Origin: Collinsella sp.
GTDB taxonomy: Bacteria > Actinomycetota > Coriobacteriia > Coriobacteriales > Coriobacteriaceae
Direction: 5' to 3'
Assembly: GCA_019425045.1 (NCBI GenBank)
Contig: JAHYYI010000007.1
Coordinates: 4,714 to 68,713, forward strand
Length of the DNA stretch: 64,000 nt
Each line of letters begins with the position of its first letter. Position 1 is the stretch's first letter. A program made the translations under genes and the position numbers. Positions 8,915 through 19,091 of this stretch are shown in pieces. The notes below the pieces were generated by a model. That model was given only the letters and a program-made list of their open reading frames with translations, was not told the DNA's origin and did no database searches.

Positions 8915-8970
8915 TAGTCATTGGGGACGTTCTTGTTTGACTAGTCATTTAAGAACGTCCCCAATGACTA
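8915..8970. repeat. Palindromic repeat, family B, perfect copy
   Basis: Perfect 20-bp inverted arms at 8915-8934 and 8951-8970 flank a 16-base loop. The arms contain GTCATTGGGGACGTTCTT. This is the best-preserved member of the family also seen at 1895-1948. Confidence 0.85.
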
Positions 8971-9041
8971 GTTCCGTTTGCGGGGGAGGCGTGGGACAAT
9001 ACCGAGCGAATGTGATTGGGCGTCTGGGAAAAGAGGTCGCG

Positions 9042-9467
9042 ATGAACAAGTTGAGGACGCTTGCTGACGTGTTGCGCCAGGCTGGCTTTGCGCGCATCAC
9101 GGGCCTGTTTCTCGTCTTCTATCTGCTGTGCTCGACGGCCGTCTGGCTGTCCGAGCCCACGACCCTCACGTTTGGCGACGGCCTCTGGTTTAGCTTTGAG
9201 ACCGTATCGACGATCGGCTTCGGTGATATCCCGGCCGAGACGCCGGTTGCCCGCGCTATCACCGTCGTTTTGAGCGTCATCAGCATCTTCTACATCGCCA
9301 TGCTCACGGGCGTGGCGGTGAACTACTGCAATACGCTCATCAAGATGCGCCAAAAGGACACCATGGCGCGCTTTATGGACGATCTTGAGCATCTGGAAGA
9401 GCTCGATCGCGATGAGCTCGCCGACCTGTCGCGCCGCGTGCGCGAATATCGCCGACGCCAACGCTAG
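9042..9467 (+). CDS. Two-TM potassium channel protein
   Basis: This 141-residue protein has the ion-channel (Ion_trans_2) layout: a first TM helix (ITGLFLVFYLLCSTAVWL), a pore helix, the selectivity filter TIGFGD, a second TM helix (ITVVLSVISIFYIAMLTGVAV) and a charged cytoplasmic tail with an acidic/Arg-rich helix. It should form a tetrameric K+ channel in the cytoplasmic membrane. The start at 9042 follows AGAGG; longer in-frame extensions reach back into the palindromic repeat and are rejected. The short tail has no recognisable RCK domain. Confidence 0.85.
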   Translation: MNKLRTLADVLRQAGFARITGLFLVFYLLCSTAVWLSEPTTLTFGDGLWFSFETVSTIGFGDIPAETPVARAITVVLSVISIFYIAMLTGVAVNYCNTLIKMRQKDTMARFMDDLEHLEELDRDELADLSRRVREYRRRQR

Positions 9468-9502
9468 GGCGGGCGCCGCGCGTCACAACAAGGGGGCTGA
9501 AT

Positions 9503-10036
9503 ATGAATATCACGGTATACCTGGGCGCCAGCGTCGGTAACGACCCGGCGTTTCTGCCTGCGGTGCAGCAGCTCGGCACATGGATTGGCTCCAACGGCCA
9601 CGCGCTGGTATACGGCGGGTCCAAGTCGGGGCTGATGGGCGCGCTCGCCGATAGCGTGCTCGATGCCGGCGGACACGTGACCGGTGTGGAGCCGAGCTTT
9701 TTTATCGAGGCCGAGTTTCAACATGACGGTATCGACGACCTTATCGTGACGAGTGACATGGCCGAACGCAAGGCCAAGATGATTGAGCTCGGTGACGCGT
9801 TCATCGCCTTTCCCGGTGGGACGGGTACGCTCGAGGAGATTGCCGAGGTCATGTCCGCCGTGTCGTTGGGGCATCTCGATGCGCCGTGCATTCTGTACAA
9901 CCTTGGGGGCTACTACAACGATCTTAAGGCGTTGCTCGAGCACATGATTGATAAAGGGCTTTCGAGCCCGAGGCGCCAGCACGGCATCTACTTTGCCGAC
10001 GATTTGCGCGAGATTGCCTCGATTATCAACGGATAA
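9503..10036 (+). CDS. LOG family protein (TIGR00730 type)
   Basis: The 177-residue cytoplasmic protein has a Rossmann-like fold with VYLGASVGNDPAF at the N-terminus, YGGSKSGLMGALAD, ERKAKMIELGDAFIAFPGGTGTLEEI (the PGGxGTxxE signature) and a C-terminal helical region. Family members with this motif are phosphoribohydrolases that release the base from nucleoside 5'-monophosphates such as cytokinin riboside phosphate. The physiological substrate here is unknown. AAGGGGGC precedes the ATG. The gene follows the K+ channel by 35 bases on the same strand, so they may be co-transcribed. Confidence 0.85.
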   Translation: MNITVYLGASVGNDPAFLPAVQQLGTWIGSNGHALVYGGSKSGLMGALADSVLDAGGHVTGVEPSFFIEAEFQHDGIDDLIVTSDMAERKAKMIELGDAFIAFPGGTGTLEEIAEVMSAVSLGHLDAPCILYNLGGYYNDLKALLEHMIDKGLSSPRRQHGIYFADDLREIASIING

Positions 10037-10161
10037 GTCTTGAGCCTGCCCCACTATGACTCCCAATGGTGCCGTTTGCGGCGCAGACGGTTGGCTCGTT
10101 CGGGCAACGCTCGCTCTACAATAAAACGTATCTTTGCCGAATTTGACCACGGGAGGTCCCG

Positions 10162-11466
10162 ATGGATAGTCTTGCAAAACCCAAAAACCGTGCGCTGTTT
10201 TTAGTTAGCGTTGCCGTGACCGGTGCGTTCGCAGGCGCCGCGGTCTGGCTGTTCTTTTTTGCGATGGAGCACGGTGTCGACTATCTGTGGACCGAGATTC
10301 CGCACGCGCTGGGCGTCGCTTCGCCTGAGCTCGCGAGCGGCCCGTTCGGTTTTCTGCCGTACCCGTTTTTTGTCTGCTTGCTGGGCGGCCTGCTGATCGG
10401 TCTGTACGAAAAGATGACGGGCACCAAGACCGACGACCTTAACCAGGTGATGGCCAAGGTTAAACAGGACGGTTGCTACCCGTACGACAACCTGGGCAAG
10501 CTTTCGCTTGCGGCATTGCTGCCGCTGCTGTTTGGCGGAAGCATTGGACCGGAGGCCGGCCTGACCGGCGTTATCGCGGGCCTGTGCAGCTGGGTCGGCG
10601 ACCGCATGCGTCGCTTTGGCGTCGAGTTTAGGCAGCTCACGCTGCTGGGCACCCAGGCCGCCCTGACGGCGCTCTTCACCGCGCCCGTCTTTGGCTTTGT
10701 GGCGCCGCTCGCCGGTAGCGCTGACGGCCAGGGCGCCGACGACGATGGAGACTCCGAATCCGACGAGATCACCATCAAACTGCCCAAGGCGCAAAAGACC
10801 GTGGTCTACGGCATCGCGATTGCCGGCGGCCTGGGCACCTATCTACTGCTCGGCCAACTCATGGGCGGCGGTATGGGTATGCCGAGGTTCGAGGCTGCCC
10901 GGGTGGGCAACCTTGAGCTTGCCTGGCTTATTCCCCTGGCACTCATCGGTACGGCCTGCGGCTGGCTGTACTTTGTCTCGGAGCACGCGAGCGAGGCGTT
11001 GGCCCACGCCATAGGGGAGCGCCCTGTCGTCAAGGCCATGCTGGCCGGTCTGGCGCTCGCCATCTGTGGCACGGTCCTGCCCTACACCATGTTTGCCGGC
11101 GAGACCCAAGCCGACGTGCTCATGGAGACCTATCTGACCATTCCCGCCGGCGTGCTTATCGCGACCGGTCTTGTTAAGGCCATGCTGACGCCCGCCCTCA
11201 TCAACCTTGGTTGGCGTGGCGGCCACTTCTTCCCGGTTATCTTCTCGGGTGTGAGCCTGGGCTATGGCCTTGCCATCCTCACCGGCGCCGATCCGGTCTT
11301 TTGCGTCGCCGTCTGCACGGCCTCGACGATGGGCGCCGTTATGCGTCAGCCGGTCATGGTTGTGGGCTTGCTGCTCATGTGCTTCCCACTCAAGGGCATC
11401 GTCTGCATGATCATCGCCGCCGTCATCGCGACGGGCATTCCGCTGCCCAAGCCGCTGCGCAAGTAG
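10162..11466 (+). CDS. ClC-family chloride channel/transporter
   Basis: This is a multi-pass membrane protein of 434 residues with the ClC signature motifs: GGSIGPEAGLTGV (ion-binding loop equivalent to GxGxPE), a central cytoplasmic-looking acidic linker (about residues 190-205, rich in Asp/Glu), and WRGGHFFPVIFSG near residue 350 (equivalent to GxFxP). It probably moves chloride or another halide through the cytoplasmic membrane. No CBS domains follow, as in many short bacterial forms. The start is an ATG at 10162 preceded by GGGAGG. The short acidic insertion in the middle is unusual for prokaryotic members. Confidence 0.85.
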   Translation: MDSLAKPKNRALFLVSVAVTGAFAGAAVWLFFFAMEHGVDYLWTEIPHALGVASPELASGPFGFLPYPFFVCLLGGLLIGLYEKMTGTKTDDLNQVMAKVKQDGCYPYDNLGKLSLAALLPLLFGGSIGPEAGLTGVIAGLCSWVGDRMRRFGVEFRQLTLLGTQAALTALFTAPVFGFVAPLAGSADGQGADDDGDSESDEITIKLPKAQKTVVYGIAIAGGLGTYLLLGQLMGGGMGMPRFEAARVGNLELAWLIPLALIGTACGWLYFVSEHASEALAHAIGERPVVKAMLAGLALAICGTVLPYTMFAGETQADVLMETYLTIPAGVLIATGLVKAMLTPALINLGWRGGHFFPVIFSGVSLGYGLAILTGADPVFCVAVCTASTMGAVMRQPVMVVGLLLMCFPLKGIVCMIIAAVIATGIPLPKPLRK

Positions 11467-11560
11467 CACGGTAGCGCGCGGGCAATACAAACATCTCAAG
11501 CCCGGTGTGGGCGCTGTGTCACGGATTTGCGGGTGGACTGAATCTCGCCTGGCACCGACG

Positions 11561-12436
11561 CTACTTCCAAATCGCGAGCGCGGCGGTGCCCAGCACGATG
11601 AGGAAAAGGCCGATGGCGCTTCGATGCGACAGCTTTTCGTTGAAGGCCAGTCGTGCGAACAGCACCGATACGACAATCGATAGTTTGTCGATTTGCACGA
11701 CGACGCTCACCTGGCCTGCAGCGATGGCGTAGTAGTACAGCAGCCACGACGCGCCGGTCGCAATGCCCGATGCCGCAAGAAATGCGAGTTCGCGCGGGTC
11801 AATGCGCGCGACCTGCTCCAGCTTTCCCTTGACAGCCACGATTGCCCATGCCATAACAAGTACCACACAGGTGCGGATTGCCGTGGCCAGGTTTGACTCG
11901 ACACCTTCGATGCCGATCTTGGCGAGGACGGAGGTGAGTGCCGCGAACACGGCGGCGCCGAGGGCGTAAGCGAGCCAGGCTCGGTCTTGCTTTTGCCCTG
12001 CGCCGACGGACTGCTTTTTCTCGATCATCAAAAACGTGCCGAGCGTGATAACTGCGGTTCCCACGAGCTTGACCGCCAGGTTGCCTGTCTCACCAAAAAG
12101 CACTATGGCGATCAGCACGGCGAGCACGGTGCTCATCTTGTCGACGGGTACAACCTTGTTGACGTCTCCGATGCTGAGCGCCTTAAAGTAACAGATCCAC
12201 GAGGCGCCGGTGGCGAGTCCCGAGAGGGTGAGGAATAGCCAGGCTTTGGCGGGAATGGTGCCGATTGCTCCGATGGATCCAGAAATGCCCGCCATTGCCC
12301 AGGCAAATACGAGCACCACGCAAGTACGGATGGCGGTTGCAACGTCGGAGTCGGTGTGCCTGATGCCGCATTTGGCCAAAATGGATGTGATGCCGGCAAA
12401 GAAAGCTGATGCAAATGCTGCTGTAACCCACGACAC
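11561..12436 (-). CDS. EamA/DMT-superfamily transporter
   Basis: The 291-residue protein has ten predicted TM helices arranged as two homologous five-helix EamA repeats. Each repeat begins with a similar segment (AAFASAFFAGITSILAK and AAVFAALTSVLAKIG) followed by ATAIRTCVVLV. Members export amino acids, nucleotides or other metabolites; the substrate is unknown. It uses a GTG start at 12436 with GAGGAGG ten bases upstream. It lies 68 bases after the ABC permease gene on the same strand and may be read from that operon. Confidence 0.85.
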   Translation of the reverse strand: MSWVTAAFASAFFAGITSILAKCGIRHTDSDVATAIRTCVVLVFAWAMAGISGSIGAIGTIPAKAWLFLTLSGLATGASWICYFKALSIGDVNKVVPVDKMSTVLAVLIAIVLFGETGNLAVKLVGTAVITLGTFLMIEKKQSVGAGQKQDRAWLAYALGAAVFAALTSVLAKIGIEGVESNLATAIRTCVVLVMAWAIVAVKGKLEQVARIDPRELAFLAASGIATGASWLLYYYAIAAGQVSVVVQIDKLSIVVSVLFARLAFNEKLSHRSAIGLFLIVLGTAALAIWK

Positions 12437-12504
12437 GGGTTGAGCGCCTCCTCATAAAAGACCGCGCCAGATCTGCGGCGCATGCCCGATGATACCGCGC
12501 TTGC

Positions 12505-13203
12505 CTACAGGTCGCGTGCTCGATAGACCTTGGTACTGATGGCGCAACTCAGTGCAAAGAGCACGAGGGCCAGTACGGCAATTCCTGCGCACAGGCAGCC
12601 GAGGACGGCGGGATCGGGGTTTGCCCCAGTAATCGACATGAGCCAGTTGCTGATGGGGTTGGAGGAGCTCAGCGTGGCCATGGCAAGGCATCCGAGCAGG
12701 GCAAACAGGCCGACGGAAAAGCGCAGCGCCTCCATGTGTCCAAATCGGAAGAACAGCGGCTGTGCCAAAAACACCATCATGAGGGAGATGAGCATCGATG
12801 CGGCGGAGGCTATCGTGGTCTCAAAGACGATCTGTCCCGTCGAGGGGATACCCACGCTGTTGAAGAGCGGGATGGAGACGATGCTCAGAAGCGCGGCGGC
12901 GCACGCCATGACGGCCGAGAAGACAATGATGCTCAGGTAGCGTGCACAGATGATGTCTTTGCGCGAGAGGGGCAGCGTTGCCCGATAGCGCTCCCATCCG
13001 TTTTGATTGTCGTAGCCGGCCAGCGAGTTCATGACCACGATGGGCGACATGGCACTGACCGCACAGGCGCCGGCGCTCATACCGGAATCGCCATCCGATG
13101 CGTTGGCGAGGGTCAGTACGACGAAGATGAACAGGCCGACGCCCGCGATGCTCGGGACAAGCGTGCGGACGATGGCGAGCTCAGACATAAAGGCGCGTTT
13201 CAT
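12505..13203 (-). CDS. ABC-2-type exporter permease
   Basis: This 232-residue membrane protein has about six TM helices and the LPLSRKDIICARYL segment typical of ABC-2 permeases of the YtrC/BcrB type. It overlaps the preceding ATPase gene by four bases (ATGA), so the two are translationally coupled and should form one exporter. The substrate is unknown. Together with the GntR regulator upstream, the layout resembles the ytr operons, which respond to cell-wall stress in Bacillus. Confidence 0.8.
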   Translation of the reverse strand: MKRAFMSELAIVRTLVPSIAGVGLFIFVVLTLANASDGDSGMSAGACAVSAMSPIVVMNSLAGYDNQNGWERYRATLPLSRKDIICARYLSIIVFSAVMACAAALLSIVSIPLFNSVGIPSTGQIVFETTIASAASMLISLMMVFLAQPLFFRFGHMEALRFSVGLFALLGCLAMATLSSSNPISNWLMSITGANPDPAVLGCLCAGIAVLALVLFALSCAISTKVYRARDL

Positions 13204-14081
13204 TTCGAAGCCCCTTTCAGCATGAGGCGAAGATAGTCATCAATTGTTGCCCGGTCGCAGGGAATCTCGGGGAAGGCCTCGAGCGCCTCGCGACGGTTGG
13301 GCACGAGCACGTCCACGCTATAGGCGTGGTGGGCGGCACGGGCGCCTTCGACGCAAGCCATGAGCTCGGACGCCTGTGCTTGGGTGCAGTGGGCGATGCC
13401 GGCTCGGTCGGTAATGTCCTCGCGCGGCAGGTCAAACACAATCGAGCCGTTATCGATGCAGATGACGCGGTCGGCAGTGCGATCGAGGTCGGATGTAATG
13501 TGGCTTGAGAGCAGCACGCTGTGCTGGCCGTCGGCGACAAAGGCAAGCAACTCGTCGAGCAGTTCCTCGCGCGCCATGGGATCGAGGCCCGCGGTGGCTT
13601 CGTCCAAAACGAGCAGCTTAGCATTGTGACTGAGCGCACAGGCGAGCTGCAGCTTCATGCCCATGCCGCGGGAGAGGTCCTTGACCTTCGTCTTGGGATC
13701 GAGGCCAAATCGGTCGATGAATCCGGCGAACGTTTCGCAGCTCCACGTGGGGTATGCCGGGCCTACGAGCCTCTCGACCTGGCCCACCTTGAGCGTGGAG
13801 GGGAAGGGACACGTGTCCAGGACAAGCCCGATGCGGGAGCGCAGGTGGCGCTGCGTCTCGTCGGGCGCGTTGGCGTCGCAGCGCTGTCCAAGCAGATGCA
13901 CCTCGCCGGCATCGAGCTTTATAAGCCCAAGCGCGGCGCGAATGGTCGTTGTCTTGCCGGCGCCATTTGCGCCCACAAAGCCAACGATCTGGCCGGGCTC
14001 CACGGCGAGTGTGACCACTCGCAACGAAAAACGGTCGCTCACACGGCGTGAGATGCCTTTGAGTTCTAAAAGGTTTTGCAT
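13200..14081 (-). CDS. ABC transporter ATP-binding protein
   Basis: This 293-residue cytoplasmic ATPase has Walker A GANGAGKTTT, the Q-loop, the signature LSRGMGMKLQLA, Walker B LLVLDEATAGLDP and the H-loop LLSSHI. It powers the ABC-2 permease with which it overlaps. The start at 14081 follows GAAAGG. It lies 23 bases after the GntR regulator gene, giving a three-gene operon (regulator, ATPase, permease). Confidence 0.92.
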   Translation of the reverse strand: MQNLLELKGISRRVSDRFSLRVVTLAVEPGQIVGFVGANGAGKTTTIRAALGLIKLDAGEVHLLGQRCDANAPDETQRHLRSRIGLVLDTCPFPSTLKVGQVERLVGPAYPTWSCETFAGFIDRFGLDPKTKVKDLSRGMGMKLQLACALSHNAKLLVLDEATAGLDPMAREELLDELLAFVADGQHSVLLSSHITSDLDRTADRVICIDNGSIVFDLPREDITDRAGIAHCTQAQASELMACVEGARAAHHAYSVDVLVPNRREALEAFPEIPCDRATIDDYLRLMLKGASK

Positions 14082-14104
14082 GGTATAGCCTTTCTTGCAG
14101 ATGG

Positions 14105-14485
14105 CTACTGCATGGTTTCGGGGGCTACGAGGTCGAGCATCTCGTGCAGCTTGTCGCGCGTGACGCCCAAGGCTTCGGCTTGGCTCGCCGCTTTCGCAAG
14201 CAGCTCTTCGATATGGCAGAGCTGATTTTCGCGCAAGAGTTCTTGGTTGCCCTCGGCGACAAAACAGCCCTTGCCCTGCACGGTGCAGATAAAGCCGAGT
14301 TGCTCCAGGTCGGCGTAGGCGCGCTTGGTGGTGATGACACTCACGCCAAGATCGCTCGCGAGTGCACGGATGCTGGGGAGTTTGGCTCCCGCAGCGAGCG
14401 CGCCCGAAAGGATCTGAGCTTTGACCTGTGAGGATATCTGTTCGTAGATAGGCTTATCGCTCGAATTGGATAGGATGATGTCCAC
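14105..14485 (-). CDS. GntR-family regulator, YtrA subfamily
   Basis: This 126-residue DNA-binding protein has a winged-helix domain at about residues 10-75: PIYEQISSQVKAQILSG, LPSIRALASDLGVSVITTKRAYADLE, followed by a short C-terminal dimerisation helix and no effector domain, as in YtrA-type members. It starts at GTG 14485 with AAGGAG upstream. It likely represses its own operon, which encodes the ABC exporter, through the inverted repeat overlapping its promoter. Confidence 0.88.
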   Translation of the reverse strand: MDIILSNSSDKPIYEQISSQVKAQILSGALAAGAKLPSIRALASDLGVSVITTKRAYADLEQLGFICTVQGKGCFVAEGNQELLRENQLCHIEELLAKAASQAEALGVTRDKLHEMLDLVAPETMQ

Positions 14486-14512
14486 AGCGGCTCCTTAGCT
14501 GTTGGGTTACAC

Positions 14513-14563
14513 GTGTATATAACCGGTAAGCACAGTATATATACACTATGCACAGTTATGCAA
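14513..14563 (-). promoter_or_regulatory. Promoter and candidate GntR operator
   Basis: On the minus strand TTGCAT (14558-14563) and TATACT (14534-14539) are spaced by 18 bases, a good promoter. GTGTATATA (14513-14521) and TATATACAC (14538-14546) form a 9-bp inverted repeat covering the -10 region, which is where a YtrA-like repressor would be expected to bind. Confidence 0.6.
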
Positions 14564-14610
14564 GAGCTAAATGTGGAATAGCCCATCGGCGCCGCGCTTG
14601 CTCCAAAACA

Positions 14611-14907
14611 ATCTCAATCTGTAACACCTGGGTCCGTTTTGGGTCGCCTGCTGTTACAGATCGAGATCTTATTTGTCCGCTTGCCTATTTGTCTCAGTCT
14701 GTAACAGTAAGAGTCGATTTGCGCGGCTAGATGTTACAGAACGAGACATTGGCGGCTCGCCTTCCCGTTTATCTCGATTTGTAACAGCTAGACCCAATTT
14801 GGGCGGTCAGATGTTACAAATCGAGATTGTGCCGGCGGGCCTGCCGGTTTGTCTTGATCTGTAACAGGTAGAGGCTCAAAACCCGTCTTACTGTTACAGA
14901 TCGAGAC
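14611..14907. repeat. Array of four 57-bp palindromes at an exact 80-bp pitch
   Basis: Four units occupy 14611-14667, 14691-14747, 14771-14827 and 14851-14907. Each has 17-base arms of the type RTCTCGATCTGTAACAG and its complement around a 23-base centre, and units are separated by 23 bases. The arms therefore fall every 40 bases in alternating orientation, eight in all. Arm changes often covary: units 1 and 3 begin AT and end AT, units 2 and 4 begin GT and end AC, and unit 3 changes both strands of one pair. The rest of the 14564-15044 gap shows no gene. Confidence 0.85.
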
Positions 14908-15044
14908 AGTCCTTGAGGCGACTGCCAGGTGCACAACGAGCTTGGCTAATGAATTTGTCCTGATAGGTGCCCTATGGCGGGATTTCGCGGCTACAATGGT
15001 GCGGTTACAACGACGTAATGCACTCAATGCAAGAAAGGATCCGC

Positions 15045-16658
<1,614 letters not shown>

Positions 16659-16814
16659 CGCATCGGCGCGGTGGCCCTGCGGGGCTGCCGCGCCGTTTAC
16701 TTGCCTGATGCCGTATGAGCGGCTATCATACCCACCGTCGTCTCAAGACCGGGGCGTCCGAGCAGTTCGGGTCCGATATCCTGCTCGTTAAACCTAAAAC
16801 CAAAGGAGTACATA

Positions 16815-17537
16815 ATGATCAAGAAGGTCATGGAGGACTACAAGGTCCTGTTGCGGAGCATTCCCGCGGCAACGGTTTCGCTGTTTTTCGTGAGCGTCAT
16901 CATGATGAACCTGCTGGCCAACAAAGAGCTCATCAGCCTGCCGTATCTGGCACTCGATTGCGGCTTTGTGGTGAGCTGGGTTTCGTTTTTGTGCCAGGAC
17001 ATGATCTGCAAGCGCTTTGGCGCCAAGGCATCCATCAAAATCTCTATCCTCGCGCTGCTGGTCAACCTGGCCGTGAGCCTGTGCTTTTGGGCATGCTCGC
17101 TCACGCCCGGCATGTGGGGCGCCTACTACGACACGGGCATGATCGAGGTCAACAGCGCTCTTAACGCCACCATTGGCGGCACCTGGTACGTGGTGCTGGG
17201 CTCTTCGCTGGCAATGCTCGTTTCTGCCGTGGTTAATTCCACGCTCAACCAGTCGCTCGGCCGTATGCTCAAAAAGAATAACTTTGCGAGCTTTGCCTTC
17301 CGTTCCTATGTGTCCACGGGTGTTGGCCAGTTTATCGACAACCTGGTCTTTGCCATTGTGGTGAGCCATACGTTCTTTGGTTGGACCTGGGTGCAGGTCC
17401 TTATGTGCTCGCTGACCGGCGCCGTTGCCGAGCTGCTGTGCGAGGTCTTCCTGAGCCCCGTGGGCTACAAGGTCGTGCGTGGCTGGGAGCGTGAGAATGT
17501 GGGCGCCGAGTACCTCGAGCGCCACGCAACCGCCTAA
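16815..17537 (+). CDS. VUT-family transporter (queuosine precursor type)
   Basis: The 240-residue protein has about six TM helices and the VUT/YhhQ family features: MMNLLANKE early on, SFLCQDMICKRFG, and a C-terminal STGVGQFIDNLVFAIVV segment. Proteins of this family import precursors of the tRNA base queuosine such as preQ0/preQ1, which is inferred rather than shown here. The ATG at 16815 follows AAAGGAG. The SDR gene begins nine bases after its stop, so the two form an operon. I found no clear preQ1 riboswitch in the 150-base leader. Confidence 0.78.
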   Translation: MIKKVMEDYKVLLRSIPAATVSLFFVSVIMMNLLANKELISLPYLALDCGFVVSWVSFLCQDMICKRFGAKASIKISILALLVNLAVSLCFWACSLTPGMWGAYYDTGMIEVNSALNATIGGTWYVVLGSSLAMLVSAVVNSTLNQSLGRMLKKNNFASFAFRSYVSTGVGQFIDNLVFAIVVSHTFFGWTWVQVLMCSLTGAVAELLCEVFLSPVGYKVVRGWERENVGAEYLERHATA

Positions 17538-17546
17538 GGAGCAAGT

Positions 17547-18227
17547 ATGCGGGTTTTGATCACGGGCGCTTCGGGCGGTATCGGAGCCGCGTGCGTGCAG
17601 CGCTTTTTGGACGAGGGCCACGAGGTCGTGGGCTTTGACCTGCTGCCGGCGACGGTTGAGCACGAGCGCTACCGCCATCTGATCGTTGATGTACGCGAGC
17701 CTAACTCGTTTCCAGGCGACCTTGAGCCTCAGGTAATCGTGAACGTTGCCGGTGTACAGGATTCGGCCGATGACATTGCCGCCAACCTGCGTGGCACCAT
17801 CAACGTGACCGAGCGCTACGCCTTTGTGGGAGAGGGGCTTGCCGCCAAGCCAGCGCCTGCTATCCAATCCGTGGTCAATGTGGGGTCGGCGAGCGGACAT
17901 ACGGGATCGGAGTTTCCCGCCTATGCTGCCAGCAAGGGTGGCGTTATCGCCTACACCAAGAACCTTGCAAACCGCCTGGCGCCGCAGGCCATCGCCAACA
18001 GTGTGGACCCGGGCGGCGTTATCACGCCGCTCAACCGTTGCGTGATGGAAGACGAACGCCTGTGGAACCAGATTATGGAGCTTACGCCGCTTAAGCGCTG
18101 GGCCACCGCCCAAGAGATCGCCGAGTGGATCTACTTTGTGGGCGTGACCAACCGTTTTATGACCGGGCAGAGCTTGCTGATCGATGGCGGCGAGGCCGGC
18201 CGCACGCAATTTATTTGGCCCGAATAG
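17547..18227 (+). CDS. SDR-family oxidoreductase
   Basis: This 226-residue Rossmann-fold enzyme has GASGGIG near the N-terminus for NAD(P) binding, VNVAGVQ (NNAG-like), the catalytic serine region NVGSASG, the catalytic YAASK and the later SVDPGGVITP. It ends with the usual SLLIDGG segment. The reaction is unknown. AAGGAG precedes the start, and the gene is probably co-transcribed with the VUT transporter. A clear terminator follows. Confidence 0.85.
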   Translation: MRVLITGASGGIGAACVQRFLDEGHEVVGFDLLPATVEHERYRHLIVDVREPNSFPGDLEPQVIVNVAGVQDSADDIAANLRGTINVTERYAFVGEGLAAKPAPAIQSVVNVGSASGHTGSEFPAYAASKGGVIAYTKNLANRLAPQAIANSVDPGGVITPLNRCVMEDERLWNQIMELTPLKRWATAQEIAEWIYFVGVTNRFMTGQSLLIDGGEAGRTQFIWPE

Positions 18228-18228
18228 G

Positions 18229-18265
18229 AAACGCGCCCGATGGAAAGCCGTCGGGCGCGTTTTTG
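18229..18265. terminator. Rho-independent terminator between convergent genes
   Basis: AAACGCGCCCGA (18229-18240) and TCGGGCGCGTTT (18251-18262) form a 12-bp stem followed by TTTTT on the plus strand and an A-rich flank on the other, so it can serve both the SDR operon and ung. Confidence 0.9.
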
Positions 18266-18277
18266 ATGTATCGGTTT

Positions 18278-19003
18278 TTAGCCGAGGCAAGTCCAGTTGA
18301 CGGGGGTCGAGCCGTGCTGTTCGAGTAGCCGATTGGCAGCGGAGAAGGGGCGCGACCCCATAAAGGCGGGGAGTTCTGCCGTGGCGCGGTTGGCCGAAAG
18401 CGGCGAGGGGTGCGTAGAGGCCAGACAGAACTTGCCGGTTGCTTTTCCCGCGCCGGTCGCGGCGAGCTTGCCTTCGACCATCTGCTGGGCAAAGCGACCC
18501 CATGCCAAAAAGACGACCGGCTGGGGCAGCTGACAGCAGCGTTCGATGACGTAATCGGTCAGGGTGCTCCAGCCCAGCTTGGCGTGCGAGTTGGCGGCAT
18601 GCTCGCGCACGGTGAGCGTCGTGTTGAGGAGCAGGACGCCCTGTTGTGCCCATGGGGTTAGGTCTCCCGTGGCGGGAATGGGACAACCCAGATCGGCGTT
18701 GAGTTCCTTATAGATGTTGCGCAGGCTCGGCGGCAGCTTGGTTTGCGACGCGGGGACCGAGAACGATAACCCCATGGCCTGGTTGGGTCCGTGATAGGGA
18801 TCTTGACCCAAAATGACAACCTTGACCTGGTTGGCCGGCGTATAGGCGAGGGCATTGAGGATGTCGTCTTGTGCCGGGTAGATAGTCTGCTCGGCACGTA
18901 AAAGGGCGATGCGCTCGAGCAGCTGGTTCGTTGTGTCACGTACCGGCTGCGGCGCATCGCCCAACCAAGTTGCTATGTTGCGGTCGCGAGTTGCGGTGTC
19001 CAT
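18278..19003 (-). CDS. ung: Uracil-DNA glycosylase, family 1
   Basis: The 241-residue enzyme removes uracil from DNA in base excision repair. The catalytic water-activating loop GQDPYHGPNQAMGLSF (Asp68) and the HPSPLSANR DNA-binding loop are intact, and LLLNTTLTVREH lies between them. The size fits family 1 enzymes. GGAG precedes the ATG. It is convergent with the SDR operon and shares its terminator. Confidence 0.95.
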   Translation of the reverse strand: MDTATRDRNIATWLGDAPQPVRDTTNQLLERIALLRAEQTIYPAQDDILNALAYTPANQVKVVILGQDPYHGPNQAMGLSFSVPASQTKLPPSLRNIYKELNADLGCPIPATGDLTPWAQQGVLLLNTTLTVREHAANSHAKLGWSTLTDYVIERCCQLPQPVVFLAWGRFAQQMVEGKLAATGAGKATGKFCLASTHPSPLSANRATAELPAFMGSRPFSAANRLLEQHGSTPVNWTCLG

Positions 19004-19091
19004 GGGGCTCCTTTACGGCAGATGCTCTGTTGGCATCTATTGTAAAGGCGCACCGGTTGCCTTTATGCCGCGGCTGCATGAAGAGTGGGGT

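Noticed and set aside
14611..14907. CRISPR array
   Set aside because: Repeats alternate in orientation and spacers are partly related to one another; no cas genes are in the window.
16659..16814. preQ1 riboswitch before the VUT gene
   Set aside because: The position is attractive, but I could not find the conserved preQ1-I or preQ1-II core.
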